Below are positions 32,567 to 44,600 of a DNA stretch of 64,000 nucleotides, piece after piece (position 1 is the first letter of the stretch; each line of letters opens with the position of its first letter). The notes beneath the pieces were generated by a model, which was not told the origin of the DNA, searched no databases, and was given only the letters and a program-made list of their open reading frames with translations. Source of the DNA: Andrena cerasifolii (Eukaryota > Arthropoda > Insecta > Hymenoptera > Andrenidae); the NCBI RefSeq assembly GCF_050908995.1, contig NC_135121.1, positions 6,262,001 to 6,326,000 on the forward strand, given 5' to 3'. The position numbers and the translations under genes were made by a program.

Positions 32567-32693
32567 TCAGTTGACAGTTTCCTCACCATCGATGCTTTCG
32601 TCCTGCGTCGTCGAATCGTCGCCAGAACCACCAGTTTGAACGGCGCCGCGTTTCAGACGCGTCGAACTAAGACTGATTGGAGGCCCACCTCGT
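32567..32693 (-). CDS. zip: Myosin II C-terminal exon with non-helical tailpiece
   Basis: After acceptor cttcgcag the exon encodes 41 complete codons plus the end of a split Arg: RGGPPISLSSTRLKRGAV, then TGGSGDDSTTQDESIDGEET VN and TGA. This Gly/Ser/acidic tailpiece is typical of NMII and carries several Ser/Thr in acidic context that could be casein-kinase-type sites. It is easy to miss because the frame is short and competes with a longer shadow frame. Confidence 0.93.
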
Positions 32694-35600
32694 CTGCGAA
32701 GAAGTTCATCAGTTTTACTTACATTATATGGTACCTCGGAAGAACGCGAGGGGATTTCATAAGAAACAAAACGATTTTGAAACTCTTGAAATCGACACTA
32801 CTACACCAGAAGTCATTTAAGAAGGAACCCGTTTCGCGCATGCAGAATGAGCTCATTGGCTCCGAAAAAGCGTTGGTGGGGGTACAGCCAATAGTGGCTT
32901 CTCCCGGCACCAATGAGCGTCAACCTGCGCAGAACCGGTTTAAACTCGTCGGTCGGCAGGTTCCTTCTTAAATGACAGGGTGTATAAGTAGTTTCCATCA
33001 AGAATGACTTTTTAATATACCTTCTCAACCATTTGCAATTGAAAATTTCTATTTAAAGGTGAAAAATGACAGAAAGTACGCGTAAACTATACGAAACTAC
33101 AAAAGTACTAACGCACTAACTTTATAATAAACATTGGAGTATCGGCGAATGTTTTGAATCGTTTAAATGATAAGTGTAGGAAAGAGTTTGAGCAACAGTT
33201 CGGGTTTAAGGTTTGAGTTAGGTCTGAATAGATACTACGGAAGAGAAATTATACAGAGCGGTCCATGCAACTTGCACACCAACTTTGTTATTTTAAATGG
33301 AATGCTATATTTTTTATGCCAAAATATCAAATACTATTGAATTCTGAGTTGTATACAAAAAATTTCATACAACGCATACTTTAGAAGTTAAAAAATAAGA
33401 AGGAAATGTCGACTGTAAATAACGGGTTACATCTACCTAGGGTCCCAGAAAAATAGAAAAAATTAAGATTCTTTTTTTAAAACGTAGAGGTGGAAATCAT
33501 TCCACTTTTTGTACTAAAAGGTATAGTTATTAATTAGATTTTTCCAAATTTGGAATGATAATGAATATTGATAATGTAGGAAGTCGTAACTGCGAATAGG
33601 AAACGACAAGAACCCTTTAACTATGATATAAATTGTGAATAGCGTAATTTAGGAGAGTAATAATAATTTAATTCGTAAACTAACCAAAACTCAGGGTATT
33701 CTTGAAATCTGAAGAATTTTCATTTGTACCATGCGTTTCATGTAGGGTATGAACTGTTCTTTTTTCCTCGACGCCTAGATATTTTAATACAGTACAGTAA
33801 TTTCTTACTCTCAAATGAATTTTCGATAATAAAAATGGCTACAAAGAATTGAAAATAAAATTATTCCTATAATTTCGGGAATTTCGCGATTTTCGACCTT
33901 ATTCTGCGATATTTAAGCGTTTCTAACTCGGAGCAACGTTAACCGATTTTGATAAAATTTTAGGCACGTACATAACTTACTTAAATCTACGTTTTTTTTT
34001 TAATTTTCGTTACAGGCTCATAAAAAAAGTTTAAAAAACGACCTTTTCTATTATTTTTTTTTTGCTATTCCGACCAAGTGCATTTTTTTCAAAACAACAA
34101 ATCACGCCACTTAGAAAACTAATCCTTCTTATCTTCTAAAAAAAAATTCAAGTCGTTTGGATTAATTTTAAAAAAAGTTATGCGATTTTAAAGGGTGGCC
34201 GAATACTTTTGCACGCCACTGTAATTGTGCACTTTCTTTGGATTGAAACGTAGCAGTAAATGAATTTTCACCTCGTAAAGCAGGTAGGTATATATCAAAT
34301 AAAACTGACTCACCTCAATTTGTTTTTAAGGTTTGCCACTTCTCTGGTCAACTCTTCCTGAGATTCTAGCATATCGTCTATTTCCCTCTGTGCTTTCCTC
34401 TTCATCGCTTTATGCCTGCTAATTTCTTCTTCTGCTTCGTCAAGCTGTCTCTTCAAAGCCTTCATTCTCGCATTTACTTTCTCTGCTTGCTCTTTATATT
34501 GGTCCGAGTTTCTTCTCTCATCTTCCAACTGTAGGCTCAATTCCTTTAATTTCTTCTCTAACTTTCTGTTTATCTTTTGCTGAGCAAATCTTTCCTTTGC
34601 TTCAGTTTCCAATTGTTCGTCAAGGTTATTAATCTTCGATTCTAATTGTTGGATGGTAGCTTTGGTCTTTGCCCTTTGAGCAGTCTCCAATTCCGTTAAT
34701 TTCGCTTTCAATTCCTTATTTTGCCTTTCCAATAGCAGTTTGTGCGATTCCAACTTCTGCGTGGTCGATCTTTCAGTGGTTAGATCGTTTGTTAGTTGTT
34801 CAATAGTTATCTGGGCCTTTCTAGCTCTGTCCATTAGTAATTCAGCGTTGGACTGCTCTTCCTCCAGTTCTTCTTCCAATGTTGCAATTCTAGCTTCCAG
34901 TCTTCGTTTTTCATCCAGCATCAGCGTGCCCTTGTTAGCATTGTTGTTCAGCTCCTCTTGTAGCTCGTCTCTTTCATTCTCCGCAGCTCTTCTAGCTCGC
35001 TCGCTGCTAGCAAAGTCTTCCGTCAACTGCATCAAATCTGCCTCTAAACTCTTTACTTTCCTTTCAGTCTCTTTAGCACTGGCAGCAAGCTCGTCCCTGG
35101 CAGCTCTGGCTTCCTCGGTTTCTCTGGTGCAATCCTTTATTTGTGTCTGAAGTTTCTTCAGTTGTTTCAACGCATCCTCTTTTACTTTATTGTGCATCTC
35201 CAGCTGCTGTTCAATATCTTTATAATCTGCCTCCATTTTCTTACGTTGCGCAATAGCGGCAGCCCTTTGCTTCCTCTCATCCTCTAGTTCCGCTTCGAGG
35301 TCGCGTAACTGTTTCACTAACCCTCTTCGTTTTTCCTCAGCCTGCTCTTCTTTCGCTTGCAAATCTCGCTCGAACTGAGCCCTTAGAGCTTGCATGTTCA
35401 CTTCCAGACGCAACTTCGCGTCTTCTGTGAACTGTAATTCATCTTCAAGCTCCTCCACTTGAGAGCGTTGTTCTGCCAATTGAGATTCGAGGGCACGCTT
35501 TGCTTTCTCGAGTTCGTGGACATTCTTGTCCGCTGTTCCTTGGTTATTTACAAGTTCGTCGAGCTCCGATTGGAGACCACGACGGACTCGTTCGAGTTCT

Positions 35601-38600
35601 TCCACCTTCTCGTTCATCTCGTCAAGCTCACGGGTCAAGGATAGGACACGAGTTTCCTTTTCGCGAGCCTCGCGTTCGGCAGCATCCCGTTGTTCTGCAT
35701 ATTGTTCGGAGACCGCTTTTTCTTCGGCCAGCACCTTTCAATGGATGATAATAATGATAAATATTACGGATAAAGAATTTCAAAAGAATAGTTATGAAAT
35801 GGAGAGGAATCTTTATTGAGAATGAACACCTTACGGACCGTAATCGGCGTGTGAAGTACGCGCTAAGAACTATACTTGTGATTTTAATGTGATTTATAAT
35901 GGGCGTGTAATTATACATGAATGATTTCAATATAATAAAAATATAGTTAACCTTTAGAGGGCTGGGCTGGCCGCTATAGTGGCCACGTAAATATTTGGAT
36001 ACTTTGCCGAACATGTTGGTGGTACATATGAATAAATTTTAAGTAAATAAAATTTACAATTTCAATGAAAAAATCCCGGCCCTCTGAAGGTTAACAGACT
36101 AAAGCAGGGATGTACTCCAGAATTTGAATTTACATTGGTGCAGAAATGGTCTGTAAAGTGTTGAATATTAACTAAACAACATCTGTTATCGTCGTTAGTA
36201 ACCACCAAATTATCTACATGAACTTTCAAAATAATGAATAATGATAATAATATTAAAAACTCACAGAAAGTTCCTCAAACTATTGTTAATAATAAAAAAA
36301 GGGTAACAATTCTATTAATCTCAAATTATTATAGTTTCGAAATAATAGTAATTATTCGATTATAATTGAATAAAGTCCATAGTATTAATAAAAATAAGTG
36401 GTTCATGTCATTTAAACAGTAAAAATATTTAAAAATCGTCTATATATGTAAGTTTGAACAACTGTAAAATTGAAGTTAAGAAATATGAACACAAAGTTCA
36501 ATAAACATTTAGAATACAATATTGTGGAAGAGAGAAAATCTAAAATTTCAAATAAAAAGTAAAAACATTCAAAAGAAGTTATTTGCAATTTCACATTACA
36601 ATTTGGATATTGTAATTTTACCACCAAACATGTGAAATCAATTAGATTAGGACATACAAATATAATTACCTTGTCGAAATTCTTCTGTTTCTTCTCCAAC
36701 TCCAGCACCTTAGCTCTTTGCGCTTCGAGCTCAATAATACTATCCTCCAATTCCGCTTGAATTTTCTTCTTCGATTTATCTAGTTTATCATTGGCAGCTT
36801 GCAGTTCTTCAACCTGTCTTTGAAGGGCTTCAATATCCTTCATACACCTCTTTCTAGCTTCTTCTAAAGCTGCAGCAGCTTCAGATTCTTCTTCAGCTCT
36901 TTTCTTCGCTTCAGCTAATTGTACATTTAAGCCAAGAACCTACAGAAAGGCCAAACAGTTAAAATAGTTATTTTCATATGATTTTGCATAAATATTATGG
37001 GACTGCTTAAGTCCTGTAATAAATATTCCGGTGTTATGCGTATCGAAATGTATGTATTAGGGTGGTTCTTATTTTCGACTCCTGAATTTTCTTCGGGGCA
37101 CTCTCCAGAATAGTTTCAAATAATTAAAAAAAAATCCGTGTAAAGTTTGAGCTCGATCGGATAACAGGAAAGAGTGCTCCTGGGCCCTTAAACATTTAAG
37201 ACATTATTTAAAAGTGTTCTGGAAGGATTTAAACTTTCAAAATTTGAGGAAAAAAGTTTTTTTTTTAGTTTCTCGGACTTTTTTCGAAAACCGTTTGTCG
37301 CACGAGAAAAAGTAATACAACATAAAAGATGCTTCTTGTCCGAATCTACAACTTTTGTTTGACATATTTTTTTATTTAATCAATAACTTGGAGGATATTA
37401 TATAAAATCGACTTCGCGAGCTGTTAAATAATGATTTAAATGTTTAAGGGCCCAGGGGCACCCTTTCCCGTTATCCGATCGAGCTCAAACTTTACACGCA
37501 TTTTTTGTTAATTATTTCCAACTATTCTGGAGCGTGCCCCGAAGAAAATCTTGAAAAAAAAATTTACCAAGAGTAAATAAGATCCACCCTAGAGTATGTA
37601 TGCAGGACACAGAGTGTGTCAGAACGCACTGATTGTATTATTAACTAAAAATAGACGGAATAATTTATTTTACCTTTCACTAGTAATTTTACCTGTTTAT
37701 CTAAGGCTCTCTTTGCTTCCTCCTCCTCTTCTAATTGGTCATGTAGACTTTCCTTTTCACTCTCTAGTGCTCTTAATTTCGAGCTTAGAGCTAATTTTTG
37801 TCTAGTTTCCTCTTCAAGTTGCTGTTGGAGTTCTGTAAATTGAGACTCGCATGTTGCTGAAGCCTTTAAGGCCGCTGAAGCCTTCAACTCTGCAGCTTCT
37901 AATTGCTGCATGATGCTTTCAGATTCTTGTTGCAATTTCGTCACCCTTTCTACTAATTCTTGCCTGTTCCTTTCGACTTCAGCGAGTTTTGCATTCACCT
38001 CAGCAAGCTGTTGTTCCGCCTGCTTTCTCCTTCTGTCCGACTCTTGCCTGCTGGCGCTAACGGATCTGAGCTCCGTTGCTAAATCAGCGTTTTCGGCCTC
38101 TAACGTTGCCTTTGCCTTTTCCAGAACAGCTTTAGTCTTTTTCAACGCATCCATCTGTTCGTTCAAAGCTGTCAACTCTTGTGTATGCTTATGACGCATA
38201 TCCGCCAACGTTGCTTCATGCATCGATGTCTCTTCTTCCAGGTTCTTCTTTAATGTTGCCAATTCCTGTTCTCGTTTACTTCTCAATTCCTGTTGCGCAG
38301 CCGTCGTATCTAAAGAATCTAATAGCTCGTTCTTCAATGCTTCTAATTCCTCATTTAGATCCCGTTTTAATTTCTCTGCCTTGCTTCTGGCAGCTTTTTC
38401 AGCTTCCAGATCTTCCTGAAGCTCAGCTAACTGAGACTCTAATTCACGAAGAGCCTTTTGAGCTTGAGCCTTTGCAGCCCCTTCTTCGTCCATCTTTGCC
38501 ATCACTTGATTCAATTCCTCTTCGCGTTTTCCGAGTTGCAGCTGAAGTTCCTCTACCTGGAAGAGATTTATTAAAATTACTATTTTGTACGCTATTGATT

Positions 38601-41600
38601 CCTTTATTCCTGTTAAACTCATTAAAACCGTCAACGGAAAGAAAGTTATATTACTTTTTAAAGTTACGTTACCTGCGTCTTTCTTTCCGTAAGTTGCTCT
38701 TTCAAATCTGACACCTCAGTTTCTATCTTTCTCTTTGATCTATCTACTTCTTGTCTTTGTTGATGATCTTTCAATAATCTTTCTTCGAGATCTGCAATTG
38801 TCGCTTCGTGTTTAGCTTTCAATTTTGATAAATGCTTCGCCTTTTCTTCCTCCTCGGCAAGTGTCTGCGATAAATCATTTGCCCTTTCTTCAAGAATTTT
38901 CTTCTCCTTCAATAACTTTTGATTTGTATCGTCAGAAAGCGCAAGGTCTTCCTCAAGTTTCTTTATTTTCGCGTCGCACTGTACTTTTTCTAATTGCAAC
39001 TTTTGCCTGGCAGCCTCCTCCTCTTCCAGTTGTTCCTCGAGGTCGCTTATGTTTAATTGCAATTTCTTCTTTTCTTGTGTCAACGCGGCACTTCTCTCTT
39101 CTTCCTCCTCGATTCTCGCCTCCAGATCATGAAGTATCTCTTCTAGTTCTTGCTTCCTTGCAGCCAGTCTTGCTCGCATCTCTTCTGCTTCCGCGCATAA
39201 CTCAACTTCAGCCTGCAATTGCTCCGCCAGCATAGTTTTCTCCTCCATGGCTTGCTGATACTTTCGTTCGTACTCTTGCGCAGAATGCAACTGCAGCTCT
39301 AACTTGTCGCGCACTTGCTTTAATTCATCTTCCTTCTGAGTCAATTTCTCTTCCTGTTTAGTTACCTCGAGAAGTGGCTTTACTTTAGTATACAAACGCC
39401 ACCACTGCCAATTCCGAAGCTTTAAATATGCTGCGCAATTTCTTTGAATAATTCTGATGGCGTTCAACTGTTGCAGACGTTTCTGATAGTTCCTGCGGGC
39501 AAGGAAGCCGCGGCAGAACGCTTGGAAATTGACAATTATATCAGTGATCTTGTAATCACGTTCTTCTTCAAGATGAGCCAAAACTCCAGCACGGAAGAAG
39601 ATTTTTGACTGACCGACACGATAGAGATTAGGATCGAGTTCAAGGGCTTGAATCTGAAATGCAGATGTTTAGACGCTTTTAATAAATCTTCAAGTTTGGA
39701 AGAGATTCAGAATCAATGGCACAGTTGAATTCTGATTTATAATAACATTCCTTAAAAATCTGAAATCACCGAGTTAATCTTTGAATACAAATTCTTTTGT
39801 GAGACTGTTCTTAATTAGATCACCGATTGATACATAAACATCAATTCTGCCACAATTCTCATCGCTGGCATCAGGGGCGGCTTTAGCATACTTGGCACCC
39901 CGGGCAAGATTATCATGGCGCCCCTTCAAGGGCACGAAAATCAATTAGCAGAACGTATATAAATAAATAAACGTATACAGCGGCGCCCCTACAGATTTAG
40001 CGCCCCGGGCGATTGCCCTACCTGCCCCCCCCCCCCCGCTCCAAAGCCGGCCCTGGCTAGCATTAATAAAATTTATTAGAATGAAATACTTCGACGAAAG
40101 AATATACTTACCATCTTTTCGCACGCCTTCTTTCCATCCATGAATCCTTTTGGAATAGCATTCGGTGTTAAAAGTTCGTATCTTTGTCTGAACTCCTGGA
40201 ATGGTATCCTATTCGGAAATCCTTGACGGCAAATCCTAATGCCTTCCAGAACTCCGTTGCACCTCAGTTGATCGAGTACCAACGGTGCATCGATCTTTCC
40301 AGCCCTCTTCTCGTGATTCGGTATGATACATCTCACAAAATTAGGATTGGTATTTCTAAGGGTGACCATTAGCTTCGCCAACTGTTCCTTGTACAATTGA
40401 GAAACTGTTCTGAACATCCCCTTCCTTGTCCTTGCGCCAAACTGTGTGTCGGTTAACGCTTGCTGGGCCATCCCCACGATTTCTGCATCCTTCCAAATGT
40501 GACAGACGAATGGATCCTGCGAGTTTTGTAGAAGACTGACAACATTCTCGTTCAGAGGATCCATATTCTTCATTAGCCATTTAGCGGCCGAGTAATCAAC
40601 TTTCCCGGCGTAATGTATGATAGCGAAATCCGCGACACCTCTGAAGTCTGTTTTCATAAACTTCGGGTGAACGCTGTGAGCACCTACTAGCTTTTCAACA
40701 AACGTTTTATCCGTAGCTTTGGGGAACCAACATTCTTCGTCTAGCAGTGCCATGATACCTGTTTCGAAAGTAAGATATGTTTCTCTTTAGTATTTTCTAA
40801 AATAATTACGTCAAGTTATTACCCAAAGAATTAATTGTACATTGTAAAAATTGTTTCAAAAGGACATTATACGTGACAAAAAAAGAATACAGTACGCTTC
40901 CTTAAGGGGGTTTGCGCCTTGTTGGGCCGAAAAAAAGGTAATTCTTTGTGAATTTTTTCTACAAAAACGGTTCGACAAATTAATTTGAGGTTTGGCAGGC
41001 TGTTTTATTGAATCTTGAACTATTGTTCTGAATTTTTGTGTGACAGTGAAAAAGAAAACATGGCAGATACAAAGAGAGCGTTGAAAAATAAACGGGTGGT
41101 CCTGGCGTTGACGAAAAGTACTGTAAGGTTTCTCCGAAACACAAAAAAGAAAAGAGATTCTTAATCTATATGAATGTAGCTATCGGTGGTAGTAGATTTA
41201 TTGCCGTATCTGTTACCGTTCCTTTTTTATTTAAAGAAACTTTCCCGATTTTGCGGCAAAACCTGTTTCAGACTCAAATCAGGACGCTTCGCCTTCTTCA
41301 AAAGGCTACCATTTTAACATTTTTTTATATTTATTAATAAATCTACTACCACCGATAGCCACATTCATATAGATTAAGAATCTCTTTTCTTTTCTGTCTT
41401 TCGGATAAACCTTACAGTACTTTTCGTCAACGCCAGCACCACCCGATTATTTTTCAACGCTCTCTTTGTATCTGCCATGTTTTCCTTTTCACTGTCACAC
41501 AAAAATTCAGAACAATAGTTCAAGATACAATAAAACAGCCTGCCAAACCTCAAATTAATTTGTAGAACCGTTTTTGTAGAAAAAATTCACAAAGAATTAC

Positions 41601-44600
41601 ATATTTTTCGGCCCAACAAGGCGCAAACCCCTCTTAAATTAAAATATACACATTCGAAGAATCGAACTGATGTAAGCTACTTTAAATTAGCACAATACAT
41701 TTTACGAACAAAGATAAACAACTCAGTTTCAGATCAAGTAACATCTGTAAGAGTTTTAAAACGAAATCAGCGAAAATCGGAAAAGACGATAAAATTCCAT
41801 TGCGTGACAATGTGAATAAAAGATACTATCAATATGTTTCGAGAGAATCTTTCTCTACGTTAATAGTATTTGGTTGTGTATTACTAGTAGATCAATTAAA
41901 CTAAGATTTTTAACGTACCCATAGGTTTGTCAATCAAATCAATGGTTGGCTGCAAGTCTAACCCAAAATCGATGAATTTCCACTCAATCCCCTCTCTTTG
42001 ATATTCTTCTTGCTCCAGAATAAACATGGTATGGTTGAATAACTGTTGTAGCTTCTCGTTCGTGTAATTGATGCAAAGCTGTTCGAAACTGTTCAGCTCG
42101 AATATCTCGAAGCCAGCCATATCCAGAATACCGATGAAACTTGCTCCCTGCCTTTTTGTCCGATCCAACGACCTGTTGATTCGGTTCACAAGCCATCTGA
42201 ACATTCTCTCGTAACAGGCCTTCGATATTGCTTCTACCGCAAACTCAACTTGCTCCTTTGTCTGTGCTTTCGTTACGAAATCTCTGCCCACTTTGATTCT
42301 CGGCTTCAAAAATGCCTTTGTCATTTCCGTGACGCTTAAGCCCAGCAGATGTGAAATCTTTTGGGCGACCGTGTTATCCGGCAGCGTAGCTTGATCGGAA
42401 TTCCTTTCTTGCCGGAACTGCATCGAGCCGAAAAGCATTACCGCGGAGACTATACGGAAGATCGAAGAGAAGTCTTCGTTCGTCATGCCCATGATGTGCA
42501 TGGACGTTACGGTTGAGAAGAACTCGGCAGAATCGTCCACTCCCGGAACTGGTAATGCGCCGTTTGAGAGGAATGGATAGTGTTTCGGGTCCTCCAGGAT
42601 GAATTCCTCTGAAAATTTAAAAAAATGCTCAATTCCTATATTCCTTCGCATGGTTAAAAACAAAATGTAGACAGTGTTAGAAAGCTTGGAATAATAGGGT
42701 AGACCGGGGGCGATTGTAACACGTTAAATACCTCAAAACATTTGATAGATATTAACACAAATTTTGGATATATCATGAAGAATGACATTTCGAATATCCT
42801 ATCAGTATAGATACACAATAGACATGCATAGTGAAGAAAATAACTTTTCTATACCCTAAAGTAACTTTCCCTTACTGATTTAAAATTGTAATATAAATAC
42901 TCCCTTTGCAAGTACGTGTTTTCTCTATTTTTTAATATTTAATCTGGCCATTTTTAAAGTAATACTGATCGTTACTTATCACTTTCAAGTGTCTCGTTAC
43001 TAAAAATTTATAATTTAAGTTTAAAAACCTGGTCGGGGGGCGATTGTAACATAGGCAGATTAATAATATGGTCTTGTTTGCATGGAATCCTATAGCACAG
43101 CACAAGCAAACGAAATAAAAAATGGGTGCAATGTACTGAGTGTAAGGGTTGATCACATGAAGGATTGCACCAGCCAAAACGTTTTCTATTTCTGTTACAA
43201 TGGCAACACCACATAATTGGTTATAAATTTTACATTTTTTAATTTATTATTATAATTAAAATCAATGAATATTTTAATTTTGTAAAGTTAAATCTGTGCT
43301 ACTATCGACTCCATGCAGTGTTACAAGCGACCCGGGGTCAGGGACGATTGTAACACTTTCTCCGCTTCTCATTTTATATTAATAACCGGAATATCACTTG
43401 ACATACAGCGAAACTGTTGTGGCTCAAATAAAGTCAGACAAGTTAGCAACATTTTCGTAAAAAAAAAACTGTTGTAACTGCAATAGTTTTCGAGTAATCC
43501 TATTCCAAAGTGAAACTGTTACTACCGCCCCCGGTCTACCCTACTATTACTATTTCTGACTAATTTACATGAATTCTCTAGCTTGAACAACTAACTCTCC
43601 ATTGTGCCTTAATTTCTATAAAAGGTAGGATCTAATTCTTGTTTAAACTTCTTCTATCCTCTTTCTTAACTAGTTTCAGAAAATCACACAGCTGTCTAGC
43701 TTTTTATATCTAAGCTTAATTGAAATTTGATTGGCGAGACTAATAATCAATTTTTGGTGCCCATTTCGTATAGAAAAATTGGTGCAGTGGGCACTCAAGA
43801 ATCGGTGCTTGAAATGATACGCTGCCTAACATTCCACGTCTCCATTTACCTTCAAGTCAGGTAGCACGGCTGAGTCATCTATGAAGGAGGTAGTTTAAAA
43901 TCGTTTCTATCCCGAAAGGACAGGGCTAATCGAGGAACGGTGATTCGAGTATGGATGAGAATGTCACCTGACAAGTACAACACGTAACGGGTGGAAACGC
44001 TGAGTGTCTTGAATTGGGAATATCGATTCACTCCCCCCCTCGAATAGTAACAATTATGTACGCGTTCTAATCAGATTTGGGCTTGGCCTAACTCAATAAT
44101 ATTTCACACAACGCGATAGGTCTATTGAAAGCTCCTTCGACTAATCTCTCTGTAAACACGCATCACGACTTCAACAGACTGAACCCAAAATCGCTACTGG
44201 AATATTAATTCTAGTGGTGTTATACTATTGTATAAAGAAAACTCTTTCTAGCGATATACTTTCAAATCAAATTCATGTAACAAGAAATGACAGCGTGAAT
44301 GAAATATGTACCGTGGTATCTTTCACGTGCTCAAAGACCATTTGGAGTTACCCGGTAATTAAAAAGATGGAACAGAAGCACGCTTCGCTTGGAATAAGTG
44401 TAGGCTAGGCTTAGACTATGAATAAAACAAGCCCCATTTAATGTAATTCCATTATTCAAATTGAGAACTGAGAAAACATTGGTTGGTAAATGAATTGAGC
44501 CACGCATTAATAAAAGTAGGGTAAAGGTACCAGTTGAGTTGACCATGTATCATTAGTTGATAACTTTCTCAGAAAAACGTGAAAAATAAGGTTTCTAGAA

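Noticed and set aside
32443..32631. Minus-strand 62-codon ORF over the myosin last exon
   Set aside because: It is out of frame with the spliced myosin; the shorter in-frame exon 32567-32693 fits the phase and the known tailpiece style.
34740..35819. Several 60-136 codon plus-strand ORFs across the myosin rod
   Set aside because: These are antisense shadows of Glu/Lys/Leu-rich coiled-coil codons, giving Ser/Leu-rich nonsense.
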